From NCBI GenBank assembly GCA_026988135.1, contig JALSLT010000059.1, forward strand, positions 1 through 50,996: DNA of 50,996 nucleotides, written 5' to 3'. This document shows positions 15,218-23,985 of the stretch, in pieces. The stretch comes from Desulfurobacterium sp. GTDB lineage: Bacteria > Aquificota > Aquificia > Desulfurobacteriales > Desulfurobacteriaceae. The stretch's first letter is position 1. Each line of letters starts with the position of its first letter. The notes below the pieces were generated by a model. It was not told the origin of the DNA, made no database searches, and worked only from the letters and a program-made list of their open reading frames with translations. The translations under genes were made by a program, and so were the position numbers.

Positions 15218-17454
15218 CGAAATCCTCCTGCAACTATTTGTCCCAGAGATATACCTCCATCATTTGCGGGAACTATCTGGTGAGTGTAAACTACGAACTC
15301 TTCATTTTTTAGTAGTTGAATCGCTTTTTCCGTTATCAGGCGATTCTGAAATACTCCTCCCGATAAAGCTACTCGGTTTGTTTTTCTCTCATTTCTCAAT
15401 TTTTTTGCTATTTTTAATATTAAATGGGCAACTGTATTATGAAATTTTCTTGCTATCAGAGAATTTGGAATTCCAATTTTCTTATCTTTCAATATGTTTT
15501 CTATTAAAGGTGTCCAGTCGATTTCCTTTCCTGAAATTTTGAAATTGTAAATTTCTTCAGTTTCTCCTTTTATGGCCGCTTGTTCAAGAAGTATGGCACC
15601 TTGAGCATGGTATGACACCGTATCTCTTATTCCGATAAGGGCGCATATTCCGTCAAAAAGTCTTCCCATGCTGGAGGACAAAGGTGAGTTTATCTCTTTC
15701 TCTATCATCTGTTTTAGAAATTTTTCTTTCTCTTTTCCTATGAAGGTGGAATTGGATTTTATATTTCCGGTATGGCATAGTGAAAATGCCACTCTGTAAG
15801 GTTCTTTAACCGCTTTTTCTCCGCCGGGAAGCGGAAATGCTTTTAAGTGAAAAACTCTTTCATATTTTTGATAATCAAGAATGAAAACCTCTCCTCCCCA
15901 GATTGTTTTATCATCTCCGTAGCCTGTTCCGTCAAATGCGAATCCTATAACTTCTTTATCGGGTTCGATTTCATTTTCCGCAAGGCATGATAAAAGGTGA
16001 GTATAATGGTGTTGAACTTTTATCAATTTGTCTTTATAGTGTCTTTTTCCGTATTTGGTTGAGTAATATCCTGGATGTTTATCACATACTACAATTTCAG
16101 GATTGATGTCAAAAAGCGTTAGGAAATCTTTTACGGTTTCTTCATAAAATTCAATCGATAGGGGTGTCTCAAGTTCTCCAATGTGTTGAGAAATGAAAAC
16201 TTTGTCATCAATTCCAACGGCTATGGTGTTTTTCATAAATGGCCCTAGTGCAAGAACCTGCCTTTTTAGTTTGAAAGGTAGTGTAACCGGAAGAGGGGCA
16301 AATCCTCTGGAGCGTCTTATCGGAGAAGGTTTTTTAGTGATAATTCTTATAACGGAATCATCACATCTTCTTTTTATCGGTCTATTATGGGTTAAAAAAT
16401 AGTCAGCTATAGAGTTGAGTTTTTTTATCGCTTCCCTATTATCTTTTATTATCGGGTTGTCTGTTACGTTGGCACTTGTTGCAACTATCGGTTTTTTAAA
16501 AAGCTTTAGGATAAGGTAATGGAGTGGTGTGTATGGAAGAAATGCGCCTATGGTGCTGTTTTCCGGTGCTACGGACTTAGCAAGGTTGTAGTTTTCATTT
16601 TTTTCAAGAATTACTATGGGTTTCTCTACCGATGTTAGAGCTCTCTCTTCGAGAAGAGAAACAGAAGCCAGTTGCTTAACGGAATCGATGTTTTCAAACA
16701 TTACCGCAAAAGGTTTCTCTTCTCGATTTTTTCGCTTCCTAAGAAGTTTAACACTTTCTTCGTTGGTTGCATCACAGATAAGGTGAAATCCTCCAAGACC
16801 TTTTATAGCAAGGATTTTGCCATTGTCGAGAAACTTTGCCGCTTCTTTTAAGGCTTTTTCCTTTTTTGAAATCTCATTTCCTTTATTATCGGTAAGAGTA
16901 ATATATGGGCCGCATTGAGAACAGGCGTTAGGTTGAGCGTGAAATCGTCTATTTTTCGGGTTGTTGTATTCGTCTTTGCATAAGGAGCACATCCGGAAAA
17001 TTTTCATGGTTGTATTTTTTCTATCATAGGGGAGTTTTTCTATAATGGTAAATCTGGGGCCGCAGTTTGTGCAGTTTGTGAATGGATATAAATATCTTCT
17101 GTCGTTAGGGTTTTCAACTTCCGATATACACTCTTTACATGTTGCAAGGTCAGGAAGAATAAGGGCTTTTTTTTCTCCGTGTTCGTTACTTTTTCTTATT
17201 TCGAAATTTTGGTGTCCGATATCTTCAAGGAATTTATATTCAAGACTGTAAATTCTTGAGATGGGTGGTTTTTCTTTATCTATTTTTATTAGGAATTCTC
17301 TGATTTTTTCGTTGTTCCCTTCAGCTTCTATAACGACTCCGGATGGATTATTAAGGACGTATCCTTTAAGGTTAAGGGACGTTGCGAGATTGTAAATAAA
17401 AGGGCGAAAGCCGACACCTTGAATAGTTCCTGTTATATTTATTTTAACTCGCAT
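15214..17454 (-). CDS. hypF: Carbamoyltransferase HypF, [NiFe]-hydrogenase maturation
   Basis: A 746-residue multidomain enzyme that turns carbamoyl phosphate into the cyanide ligand donor for [NiFe]-hydrogenases, working with HypE. Domains in order: acylphosphatase (residues 1-90, GTIQGVGFRPFIYNLA), paired zinc fingers (about 105-185, with CKEC, CTNCGPRF, CSLC and CSQCGP), a YrdC-like ATP/carbamoyl-phosphate domain (about 195-375), and a Kae1-like domain (about 385-746, with QHHYTHLLSC and FAFDGTGYG). All are intact. It overlaps truA by 16 bp and the aminotransferase by 4 bp. It implies a [NiFe]-hydrogenase elsewhere in the genome, although no other hyp gene is near. Confidence 0.96.
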   Translation of the reverse strand: MRVKINITGTIQGVGFRPFIYNLATSLNLKGYVLNNPSGVVIEAEGNNEKIREFLIKIDKEKPPISRIYSLEYKFLEDIGHQNFEIRKSNEHGEKKALILPDLATCKECISEVENPNDRRYLYPFTNCTNCGPRFTIIEKLPYDRKNTTMKIFRMCSLCKDEYNNPKNRRFHAQPNACSQCGPYITLTDNKGNEISKKEKALKEAAKFLDNGKILAIKGLGGFHLICDATNEESVKLLRKRKNREEKPFAVMFENIDSVKQLASVSLLEERALTSVEKPIVILEKNENYNLAKSVAPENSTIGAFLPYTPLHYLILKLFKKPIVATSANVTDNPIIKDNREAIKKLNSIADYFLTHNRPIKRRCDDSVIRIITKKPSPIRRSRGFAPLPVTLPFKLKRQVLALGPFMKNTIAVGIDDKVFISQHIGELETPLSIEFYEETVKDFLTLFDINPEIVVCDKHPGYYSTKYGKRHYKDKLIKVQHHYTHLLSCLAENEIEPDKEVIGFAFDGTGYGDDKTIWGGEVFILDYQKYERVFHLKAFPLPGGEKAVKEPYRVAFSLCHTGNIKSNSTFIGKEKEKFLKQMIEKEINSPLSSSMGRLFDGICALIGIRDTVSYHAQGAILLEQAAIKGETEEIYNFKISGKEIDWTPLIENILKDKKIGIPNSLIARKFHNTVAHLILKIAKKLRNERKTNRVALSGGVFQNRLITEKAIQLLKNEEFVVYTHQIVPANDGGISLGQIVAGGFR

Positions 17455-18227
17455 AAATCTCCCGATTTTATTTGATAAGGATAATCATTATAATAAACTT
17501 TCATTAAGTATAATCCTTCGGCAGGAGCAAGGAAAGGGGCAGATTTTCGGTTTTTTTCTGCGAATATTCGTGGGATTGCTTCTAAGGGTATTTTACCCAT
17601 GGAAATTTTAACGCAAGTGGCAACGATTACTCTTATCATGTGTCTTAAAAAGGAACGTCCCGTTATTGTAACTGATATCAGGTTTTTTTCTCTTTCTGTT
17701 GTAATTTTATCTACTGTTCTTATAGGATTTATTTCTTCATCTTTTGAAATTTTTGAAAAAGTTGTGAAATCGTGAGTTCCCGTGAAGTAGTTTAAAGCGT
17801 TTTGAAGGGTTTCGATATCTAAAGCCTGAGGAATAAACCATGCTCTCTTTTGTTTGAAAGGAGAAGAGGTGTTTCTGTTGAAGATTTTATATACGTATGT
17901 TTTTCCTTTTGAATCAAATCTTGCGTGAAAGTTGAGCGGAGCCTCTTCCGCTTTTATAACCTTGATATCGGGAGGAAGATAACCGTTTAAAGCTCTTTGT
18001 AATTTGTAGAGGGGGATGTTTTTATAAGTTCTAAAGTTTGCAATTTGTCCCAATGCGTGAACACCTGAATCTGTTCTGCTTGCTCCGATGATGTTTATCC
18101 GGTGTTTTAAAATTTTTTCGACATTTTTTTTAAGTGTTCCTTGAACGGTTTTTGTGTGTTTCTGAATCTGCCATCCTCCGTATTCGGAACCGTCATATTC
18201 AAGTGTAAGTTTTATGTTTCTTTCCAA
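17439..18227 (-). CDS. truA: tRNA pseudouridine(38-40) synthase
   Basis: A 262-residue enzyme that converts uridines 38-40 of the tRNA anticodon arm to pseudouridine. It has LEYDGSEYGGWQIQ, the catalytic Asp53 in SRTDSGVHALGQ, the FHARFDSKGKTYVYKI segment, and the SFLRHMIRVIV C-terminal motif. The start is a TTG preceded by AGGAGA. It is the first gene of a leftward operon continuing into hypF. Length and motifs are standard. Confidence 0.95.
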   Translation of the reverse strand: MERNIKLTLEYDGSEYGGWQIQKHTKTVQGTLKKNVEKILKHRINIIGASRTDSGVHALGQIANFRTYKNIPLYKLQRALNGYLPPDIKVIKAEEAPLNFHARFDSKGKTYVYKIFNRNTSSPFKQKRAWFIPQALDIETLQNALNYFTGTHDFTTFSKISKDEEINPIRTVDKITTEREKNLISVTITGRSFLRHMIRVIVATCVKISMGKIPLEAIPRIFAEKNRKSAPFLAPAEGLYLMKVYYNDYPYQIKSGDLCELK

Positions 18228-18381
18228 AATTTCTCCTGGTAAGTAAATTTTTCGGATAAATTTATCATAAAAATACTGTTTCTATTATTAGGGTTACTCT
18301 TAGAAGTTTAGATTTTGTTTCTCTCTTTTTTTGTTTCTGAATTTTTCCCATAATCGATAAGAGTGTTTTGTCTTTTCTTCT

Positions 18382-18410
18382 TTGTAAATTTTACTGTTTG
18401 GTTATATAAT
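18382..18410 (+). promoter_or_regulatory. Promoter of the clc1-mutL-htpX-clc2-coaBC chain
   Basis: A -35 TTGTAA (18382-18387) and a consensus -10 TATAAT (18405-18410) are spaced by exactly 17 bp, about 54 bp before the TTG start of the first ClC gene. This is the only good promoter in the 18228-18463 gap between truA and clc1. The genes that follow are near-contiguous, so it may drive the whole block to 25755. Confidence 0.72.
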
Positions 18411-18463
18411 AGTTTTCGTTGTGGATAGGGGTTGTTTTTCAGTTTATTTAGGAGGATAGGATA

Positions 18464-20272
18464 TTGCTTCATCTGGAAGGATTGAAGCGAAAGTTTACGA
18501 TTTCTTACCATGAAAGCTTCCAGGACCTTTTTATTCCGGGTGTTATAGGTCTTTTGTGCGGATTTTTCATAATTGTTTTTGTAAAAACGGTTGAGTTCTC
18601 CTATCACATTTTTCTTGGGAAAGTTATAGGATATCATCCGCCTCTTCCTGCCGGGGAAGCCGGAGGGGCAGTTGTATTTCATTTTCTTATGGAAAGGCCT
18701 TATCTTTTGCCTTTTTGTGTTGCTTTTGGAGGTTTGATTGTAGGTGTTATTACCCATCTTGTTCCGGAAGCCAGAGGTGAAGGTACTGAGATGGCTATAA
18801 AAGCTTTTCATTTCCGACTTCCGCTTGGTTTGAAGTCGGCGGTTTTCAAGCTTATTACTTCTTCGATTACGATAGGTTCCGGTGGGGTTTCCGGAATGGA
18901 AGGACCGAGCGCTCTTATCGGTGGTAGTGTAGGCTCTTTTGTGGGAAAGCTTTTTAAGCTTGATGAGCATAATAAAAATATAGCTTTGGCTGTTGGTCTT
19001 GGAGCGGGAATAGCAGGTGTTTTTAAAGCACCCCTTGCAGGTGCTCTTCTCTCCGGTGAATTGTTTTATAAGCGAGATTTTGAGGTGGAGGCGTTAATTC
19101 CCGGTTTTATAGCGTCAGTTACATCATATATAGTAGTAGGTATATTTTTGGGTTTTGAACATATGTTTAAGGCTTCCACAAAACCTTTTACAGGCCTTTC
19201 CGTTGCTCTTTTTCTAACCTATTTTGTTATGGGTGTTCTTGCGGCGTTTGTTGCGAGAATGCTTGTTTTTACTTTTTCTAAAGTACATCACATTTTTGTT
19301 AATTTGGAGCTTCATCCGGCTTTGAAGCCTGCTATAGGCGGCTTTTTTACCGGTGTTTTAGGAATGCTTAATCCGCTGGCAATTGGAAGTGCCTATGGAT
19401 GGATTCAACTTTTGATGTTGGGTAAAACGGAATATTTAACTCCCGTTCATATTATTTTGGGAATTTTTATGGTTATTTTGGGATTGTCTTTAACTTTAGG
19501 TTCCGGTGGTTCCGGTGGTATTTTTGGTCCTTGTCTCGTTATAGGAGGATTAACAGGAGCATCTTTTTATCATTTTGCCGCTTTTTTGAATATTCTTCCT
19601 GCTTCTGAGCTTGATATTGCTTCTTTGATTATAGTGGGTATGATTGCAACGCTTGCTGCCGCTGCAAATATTCCGCTTTCCACACTTATTTTGGTTGTTG
19701 AAATTACCGGAGGCTATGACCTACTCGTTCCTTCTCTTATTTCTGTTTCTGTCGCTTATCTTTTGACGACCGATATAAGTATGTTTTCTGCTCAAGTTAA
19801 AAGTAGAATCGATTCTCCGTCACATATGGACGAATTAAAAGGAGCTTTGCTTAGGACTTTTAAGGTTGCCGATATTATGACAAAGAATGTTGTTACCCTG
19901 TTTCCGGATGACCTTGTTATAAAGGCTGAAAGGTTGATGGCTCAATATACAATTTCGGGAATTCCGGTTGTCGAGAACGGTAGAGTTATAGGTATGGTTA
20001 CAGGTAGAGATGTTATGAAAGTACCGATTACTGATAGGGAAAAAGTTAAGGTAGAACATATTATGACTAAAAATCCTGTTGCCGTTCTTCCTGAGATGTC
20101 TATTCTGGAAGTTCTTAATATCTTTATTAGCAATGGAATAGGCAGAGCTCCGGTTGTGGAGGATTTTGAGAGTAAGAATTTAATAGGTATGATTACAAGA
20201 GTGGATATAGCAAACTTTCTTGCCGAGCAGGAAAAGAAGAAGTTAAAGCAGAGTTATGATACGGCGACTTGA
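18464..20272 (+). CDS. ClC-family anion channel/transporter with C-terminal CBS pair
   Basis: A 602-residue membrane protein: a ClC core (residues 1 to about 460, many helices) and two CBS domains (about 470-590, VADIMTKNVV and VEHIMTKNPV) that usually sense adenine nucleotides. The gating glutamate is E146 in GMEGP, and GGIFGP is the helix-N motif. The usual GSGIP selectivity segment is replaced by RGEGTEMA around residues 104-111. The position of the proton glutamate of H+/Cl- antiporters is Leu in GELFYK. Anion choice and antiport versus channel behaviour are therefore uncertain. The TTG start at 18464 follows AGGAGG. It overlaps mutL by 17 bp. Confidence 0.88.
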   Translation: MLHLEGLKRKFTISYHESFQDLFIPGVIGLLCGFFIIVFVKTVEFSYHIFLGKVIGYHPPLPAGEAGGAVVFHFLMERPYLLPFCVAFGGLIVGVITHLVPEARGEGTEMAIKAFHFRLPLGLKSAVFKLITSSITIGSGGVSGMEGPSALIGGSVGSFVGKLFKLDEHNKNIALAVGLGAGIAGVFKAPLAGALLSGELFYKRDFEVEALIPGFIASVTSYIVVGIFLGFEHMFKASTKPFTGLSVALFLTYFVMGVLAAFVARMLVFTFSKVHHIFVNLELHPALKPAIGGFFTGVLGMLNPLAIGSAYGWIQLLMLGKTEYLTPVHIILGIFMVILGLSLTLGSGGSGGIFGPCLVIGGLTGASFYHFAAFLNILPASELDIASLIIVGMIATLAAAANIPLSTLILVVEITGGYDLLVPSLISVSVAYLLTTDISMFSAQVKSRIDSPSHMDELKGALLRTFKVADIMTKNVVTLFPDDLVIKAERLMAQYTISGIPVVENGRVIGMVTGRDVMKVPITDREKVKVEHIMTKNPVAVLPEMSILEVLNIFISNGIGRAPVVEDFESKNLIGMITRVDIANFLAEQEKKKLKQSYDTAT

Positions 20273-21713
20273 TGAAGAGCTTATTTCTGTTATAGCGGCG
20301 GGGCAGATAGCCGTTTCCCCGGTGTTTGTTCTTAAAGAATTGATAGAGAACAGTCTTGACGCCGACGCGTCCACAATTAAGGTTGATATAAATACCCCGT
20401 TTGATTTTAAAGTTGTTGATGACGGAGAGGGTATAAAGTTTGAAGAATTACCTTTTACGGTAGAGAGATTTTTTACAAGTAAGATTTGTTCCCGGGAAGA
20501 TTTCTCTCGGCTTAAAACATACGGGTTCAGAGGAGAGGCTCTTCACTCTATAGGGATGTTTTCTACTTTAAAGATTAAAACTCGTCATTTTGAAGAAGAG
20601 ATAGGAGGGGAGTTTTCTTTAAAAGGCGGTAAAGTTATTGTGTATAGGCCACTTCCTTTTTCCGGAGGGACCGCTGTATCTGTGGAAAATTTATACTTTA
20701 ATGCTCCTTTAAGGAAAAAGGATGTTCCGAGAACTGAAAAAAGAAATATGATTAATCTTGTTTACGATTACGCTGTGGTAAATGAATCCGTTCAGTTTAA
20801 GATTCAAGATACTGTTCTTTTTCCGTCTTCAAAGATAGAAAGGGTTAAAAGACTTTTTATGAAAGATTTTAAAGTGGTTGAGGGGAATTACTGGACGGGT
20901 TTTTATAGGACATCTTTTGAAGGAAAAAATTATGGTAGGATAAAGAAAATATTTGTAAATGGAAGACCTGTTGTTTTTAAGGAGTTGTCTGTTTTATTAA
21001 ATGAGATAGGTGTTTCCGAGTATCTTATTTTTTTGGAGGTTCCTCCTTCTTTGTTGGATATTAACGTTTCTCCGCTAAAAGATAGAGTTTTTCTCAAAAA
21101 TTTTCAGGAAATAAAGATGAGTCTTGAACGAAAACTTTCCTCTTCTCTTTACTTTCTCCCGAAGTTTGAAAAGAAAGAGTTACGGCTTAAAGAGCGAAAT
21201 GAGTTTTCTTACAGAGTATTAAGGCTAATCGGTAGTGATGATACGGTAATGATATGTGAAGACGGGGAGTATTACTACTTTTTTGACAAACATCTTTTGC
21301 ATGAAAGAGTGAATTATGAACTTATTTTGGATAGATTTTCAAGTGGAGAATTTGAACTTGTTAATGTTTCTTGTGATTTGAGATTGGAAAGCCGTGAAAA
21401 AGTAAGTGATTTAAAAAAGTACGGTTTTAAAGTGGAAAAAGAAGGAAGCTATTATAAAATAATAAAAATACCGATAATTCTAAGGATTGATGATGTAAAA
21501 TCGATTTTGAATGGAGAGTCGGTTGAGTCGGTTGCTTCTATTGCATGTAAAAGGGCTTTGAAATCGGGAAATTATTCTATTTCCCAAGAGGATTCGGAGA
21601 AACTATTTTCTCTTTACCTCAAATGTAAAGAGAAAAGATTCTGTCCTCATGGAAGGCCTATATTTTATAGAATTAAAAAAAGAGAAATTTTAAGGAAATT
21701 GGGAAGAATTTAA
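20256..21713 (+). CDS. mutL: DNA mismatch repair protein MutL, short endonuclease type
   Basis: A 485-residue GHKL ATPase that links mismatch recognition to strand removal. The N-terminal ATPase has KELIENSLDADA (motif I), DDGEGI (motif II), TSKI and GFRGEALHSIG. The C-terminal domain keeps endonuclease motif residues in DKHLLHERVNYE (consensus DQHA..E....E), ACKRALKSGNYS, and CPHGRP. The linker is much shorter than in proteobacterial MutL, as in Aquifex, so total length is low. Deviations are AAGQIAVSP where AAGEVV is usual and INVSPLK where VNVHPAK is usual. It overlaps the clc1 end, suggesting coupled translation. Confidence 0.9.
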   Translation: MIRRLDEELISVIAAGQIAVSPVFVLKELIENSLDADASTIKVDINTPFDFKVVDDGEGIKFEELPFTVERFFTSKICSREDFSRLKTYGFRGEALHSIGMFSTLKIKTRHFEEEIGGEFSLKGGKVIVYRPLPFSGGTAVSVENLYFNAPLRKKDVPRTEKRNMINLVYDYAVVNESVQFKIQDTVLFPSSKIERVKRLFMKDFKVVEGNYWTGFYRTSFEGKNYGRIKKIFVNGRPVVFKELSVLLNEIGVSEYLIFLEVPPSLLDINVSPLKDRVFLKNFQEIKMSLERKLSSSLYFLPKFEKKELRLKERNEFSYRVLRLIGSDDTVMICEDGEYYYFFDKHLLHERVNYELILDRFSSGEFELVNVSCDLRLESREKVSDLKKYGFKVEKEGSYYKIIKIPIILRIDDVKSILNGESVESVASIACKRALKSGNYSISQEDSEKLFSLYLKCKEKRFCPHGRPIFYRIKKREILRKLGRI

Positions 21714-21729
21714 CTGTAGAGAGGTGTTT

Positions 21730-22626
21730 ATGGGAAATACGATTAAAACGGTATTTCTGCTGGGACTGCTTTCGGGAATTCTTCTTGCTTTCGGGAAGTT
21801 GATAGGCGGGACTACAGGTATGCTTTTTGCTTTTGTAATCGCTGTTTTGATGAATTTCGGCAGCTGGTTCTTTTCCGATAAAATCGTTCTGTCTATGTAT
21901 GGAGCAAGGGAGGTTTCTCCTGAAAAAGCACCTGAGCTTCATGATATTGTCGGAAGATTGTCGAAAAATGCCAAGATTCCGAAACCTAAAGTTGCAATTG
22001 TTCCGATGGATGTGCCTAATGCTTTTGCTACCGGTAGAGATCCTGAGCATGGAGTTGTTTGCGTAACAACTAAATTGATGGAGATATTGGATCGCGATGA
22101 GGTAGAGGGGGTGCTTGCTCATGAGATTGCTCATATAAAGAACAGGGATACTTTGATTTCTGCAATTGCTGCCACAATAGCAAGTGCGGTAGTTATGCTT
22201 GCAGATATGAGTAGATGGATGATGTTTTTCGGTTTTGGAAGAGGAGATGATGATAGAGACGGAATAGGGGATACAATAGGGTTGCTCTTAATGGTTATAC
22301 TTGCTCCTTTGGCTGCTACGTTGATAAGGTTTGCCATATCACGTTCCAGGGAGTATAAGGCTGATGAGGTAGGAGGAATGATTTCTCAGAAGCCGGAAGC
22401 TCTTGCAAGTGCTTTAAAAAAATTGGAACTTTATGCAAAGGGTTTGTCGTCTGAGGTTGTTGAAGCTGAAGTAAAGCCGGCAACCTCTCATATGTTTATT
22501 GTTAATCCTTTTAAGGGGAGTGGAATAGCGGCTCTTTTTTCCACCCATCCTCCTACCGAAGAGAGGGTGATAAGGCTTTTAGAGCTTGCAAAGAAACTTT
22601 TTGGTAAAGTTGGAAAATTTTTTTGA
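21730..22626 (+). CDS. htpX: Membrane zinc metalloprotease HtpX
   Basis: A 298-residue M48-family protease that degrades misfolded membrane proteins. It has two N-terminal membrane helices, the zinc motif HEIAH (in EVEGVLAHEIAHIKNRD), a membrane hairpin near the active site, and the third ligand region SREYKADEVGG. The C terminus ends with FSTHPPTEERVIRL, typical of HtpX. I choose the ATG at 21730 because GAGAGG lies five bases before it; a GTG two codons earlier overlaps that site. It follows mutL by 16 bp. Confidence 0.95.
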   Translation: MGNTIKTVFLLGLLSGILLAFGKLIGGTTGMLFAFVIAVLMNFGSWFFSDKIVLSMYGAREVSPEKAPELHDIVGRLSKNAKIPKPKVAIVPMDVPNAFATGRDPEHGVVCVTTKLMEILDRDEVEGVLAHEIAHIKNRDTLISAIAATIASAVVMLADMSRWMMFFGFGRGDDDRDGIGDTIGLLLMVILAPLAATLIRFAISRSREYKADEVGGMISQKPEALASALKKLELYAKGLSSEVVEAEVKPATSHMFIVNPFKGSGIAALFSTHPPTEERVIRLLELAKKLFGKVGKFF

Positions 22627-22647
22627 TATTAGATAGAGGGATTCTAA

Positions 22648-23985
22648 TTGGCTAATAACGGAAAGTTAAAGGTTGCGTGGGAGTATTTTAAGGGATGTGC
22701 CAATGTAAATCTTAAATTAAGGTTTGATCTTTTATCCATTTCTCATTTTCTCGGAAGGTGGATTCCTTTTGCGTTTACGGTAGGTGTTATAACAGGTTCT
22801 ATTGCCGCTTTTATGGATCTTCTTATAGTCGAAATAAACAAGTTGCTCTCTTTCCATATGATTCTTTTTTTCATATATCCCGTGCTTGTTGCTCTTTTTG
22901 CCGGTTACGCTCTTCTTATCGATCCGGTAGTAGGGGGGCCCGGTATAGGTTATGCGATAGTCCATTTGAAAACAAAGTATTTTCTTCCGGCACGATTGAT
23001 TTTTCTTAAATTTTTAACTTCCACCCTTGTTCTTTCCGGAGGTTTTATAGCTGGAAGAGAAGGTCCTTCCTTTTTTATAGGTGTAGCGATAGGAGAATGG
23101 CTCGGGAAGGCTTACGGTTTTAGTAAGCGGTTTAAAAATATTTTGGGTCTTATCGGTGGTGGTGCTTTTACGGGGGCTTTACTTAAAGCGCCCCTCGGGA
23201 GTTCCATTTTTGCGATGGAGCTTGAAAATATGTATGACTTTGATTACTCTCCTTTTGTTCCGATGATTATAGCCTCAATTACAAGTTATCTTACCTTTAC
23301 TTATTTTAGAGGAGAGAGTGCTTTTATTTTTCTTACGAAAAAGCCGGTATGGACGCTTGATAGTATTCCCTATCTTGTCGTTATGGGGCTTGTTATCTCT
23401 TTTGTTATTTATGTTTATACATTCCTTTTCCATACCGGTTGTTGTGTTTCTCAATTTTTTGAGCCGTTAAAAAGGCCGGTTATAGGAACTATAATTTCTC
23501 TTCCAATTCTTTTTCTTCTTTTTTTCGCTGTTCATGATACTGAGATATTGTCGGCTCCTGCCGATATGAAAATTGTTTCTCATCTGGCACAAGTCCCTAT
23601 ACCTGTATGGATAGATGCACTTGTTGTTTTGGGAGTTATGATTGTTACAAGTTTGACTCTCGGATTTGGTATTCCCGGAGGATTGGTGCTTCCGAATTTG
23701 ATAATAGGAGCTGCTATAGGGAATATGTTCGGGCATATATTTCCCGAACAGATTGTTATGTTTTCTCTTGCGGGGATGGGAGCGGCTCTTGCAGCTGGAG
23801 CAAAAACCCCTCTTGCAGCTATTGTTATGATTACGGAGATGAGTAATGCTGATGTTGTTATTCCTATGACAGCAGCAGTTATAACAAGCTATACAACAAG
23901 TTTCGGGTTTAGTCTTTACCTGGGACAGGAGATAGATATAAAACCGTTAATAAGAGGAGCTGCTTGCCGTGGAAAAGACACTTGA
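22648..23985 (+). CDS. ClC-family anion channel/transporter without CBS domains
   Basis: A 445-residue membrane protein of the ClC family. It has GREGP (residues 136-140) with gating glutamate E138, and LTLGFGIPGGLVLP as the helix-N region. In the first selectivity motif the usual Ser is Pro98 (GPGIG rather than GSGIP). In plant CLCa a Pro at this site favours nitrate over chloride. The proton-glutamate position is Leu192 (MELENM). It has no CBS tail, unlike the first ClC in this operon. A TTG start follows GAGGGA, and the end overlaps coaBC by 17 bp. Nitrate or another anion is a reasonable guess for the substrate. Confidence 0.86.
   Translation: MANNGKLKVAWEYFKGCANVNLKLRFDLLSISHFLGRWIPFAFTVGVITGSIAAFMDLLIVEINKLLSFHMILFFIYPVLVALFAGYALLIDPVVGGPGIGYAIVHLKTKYFLPARLIFLKFLTSTLVLSGGFIAGREGPSFFIGVAIGEWLGKAYGFSKRFKNILGLIGGGAFTGALLKAPLGSSIFAMELENMYDFDYSPFVPMIIASITSYLTFTYFRGESAFIFLTKKPVWTLDSIPYLVVMGLVISFVIYVYTFLFHTGCCVSQFFEPLKRPVIGTIISLPILFLLFFAVHDTEILSAPADMKIVSHLAQVPIPVWIDALVVLGVMIVTSLTLGFGIPGGLVLPNLIIGAAIGNMFGHIFPEQIVMFSLAGMGAALAAGAKTPLAAIVMITEMSNADVVIPMTAAVITSYTTSFGFSLYLGQEIDIKPLIRGAACRGKDT

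Noticed and set aside
18308..18970. A 220-codon open frame on the minus strand opposite the first ClC gene
   Set aside because: Its product is Lys/Arg/Asn/Ser-rich low-complexity and lies antisense to a clearly conserved ClC protein; it is a shadow frame.
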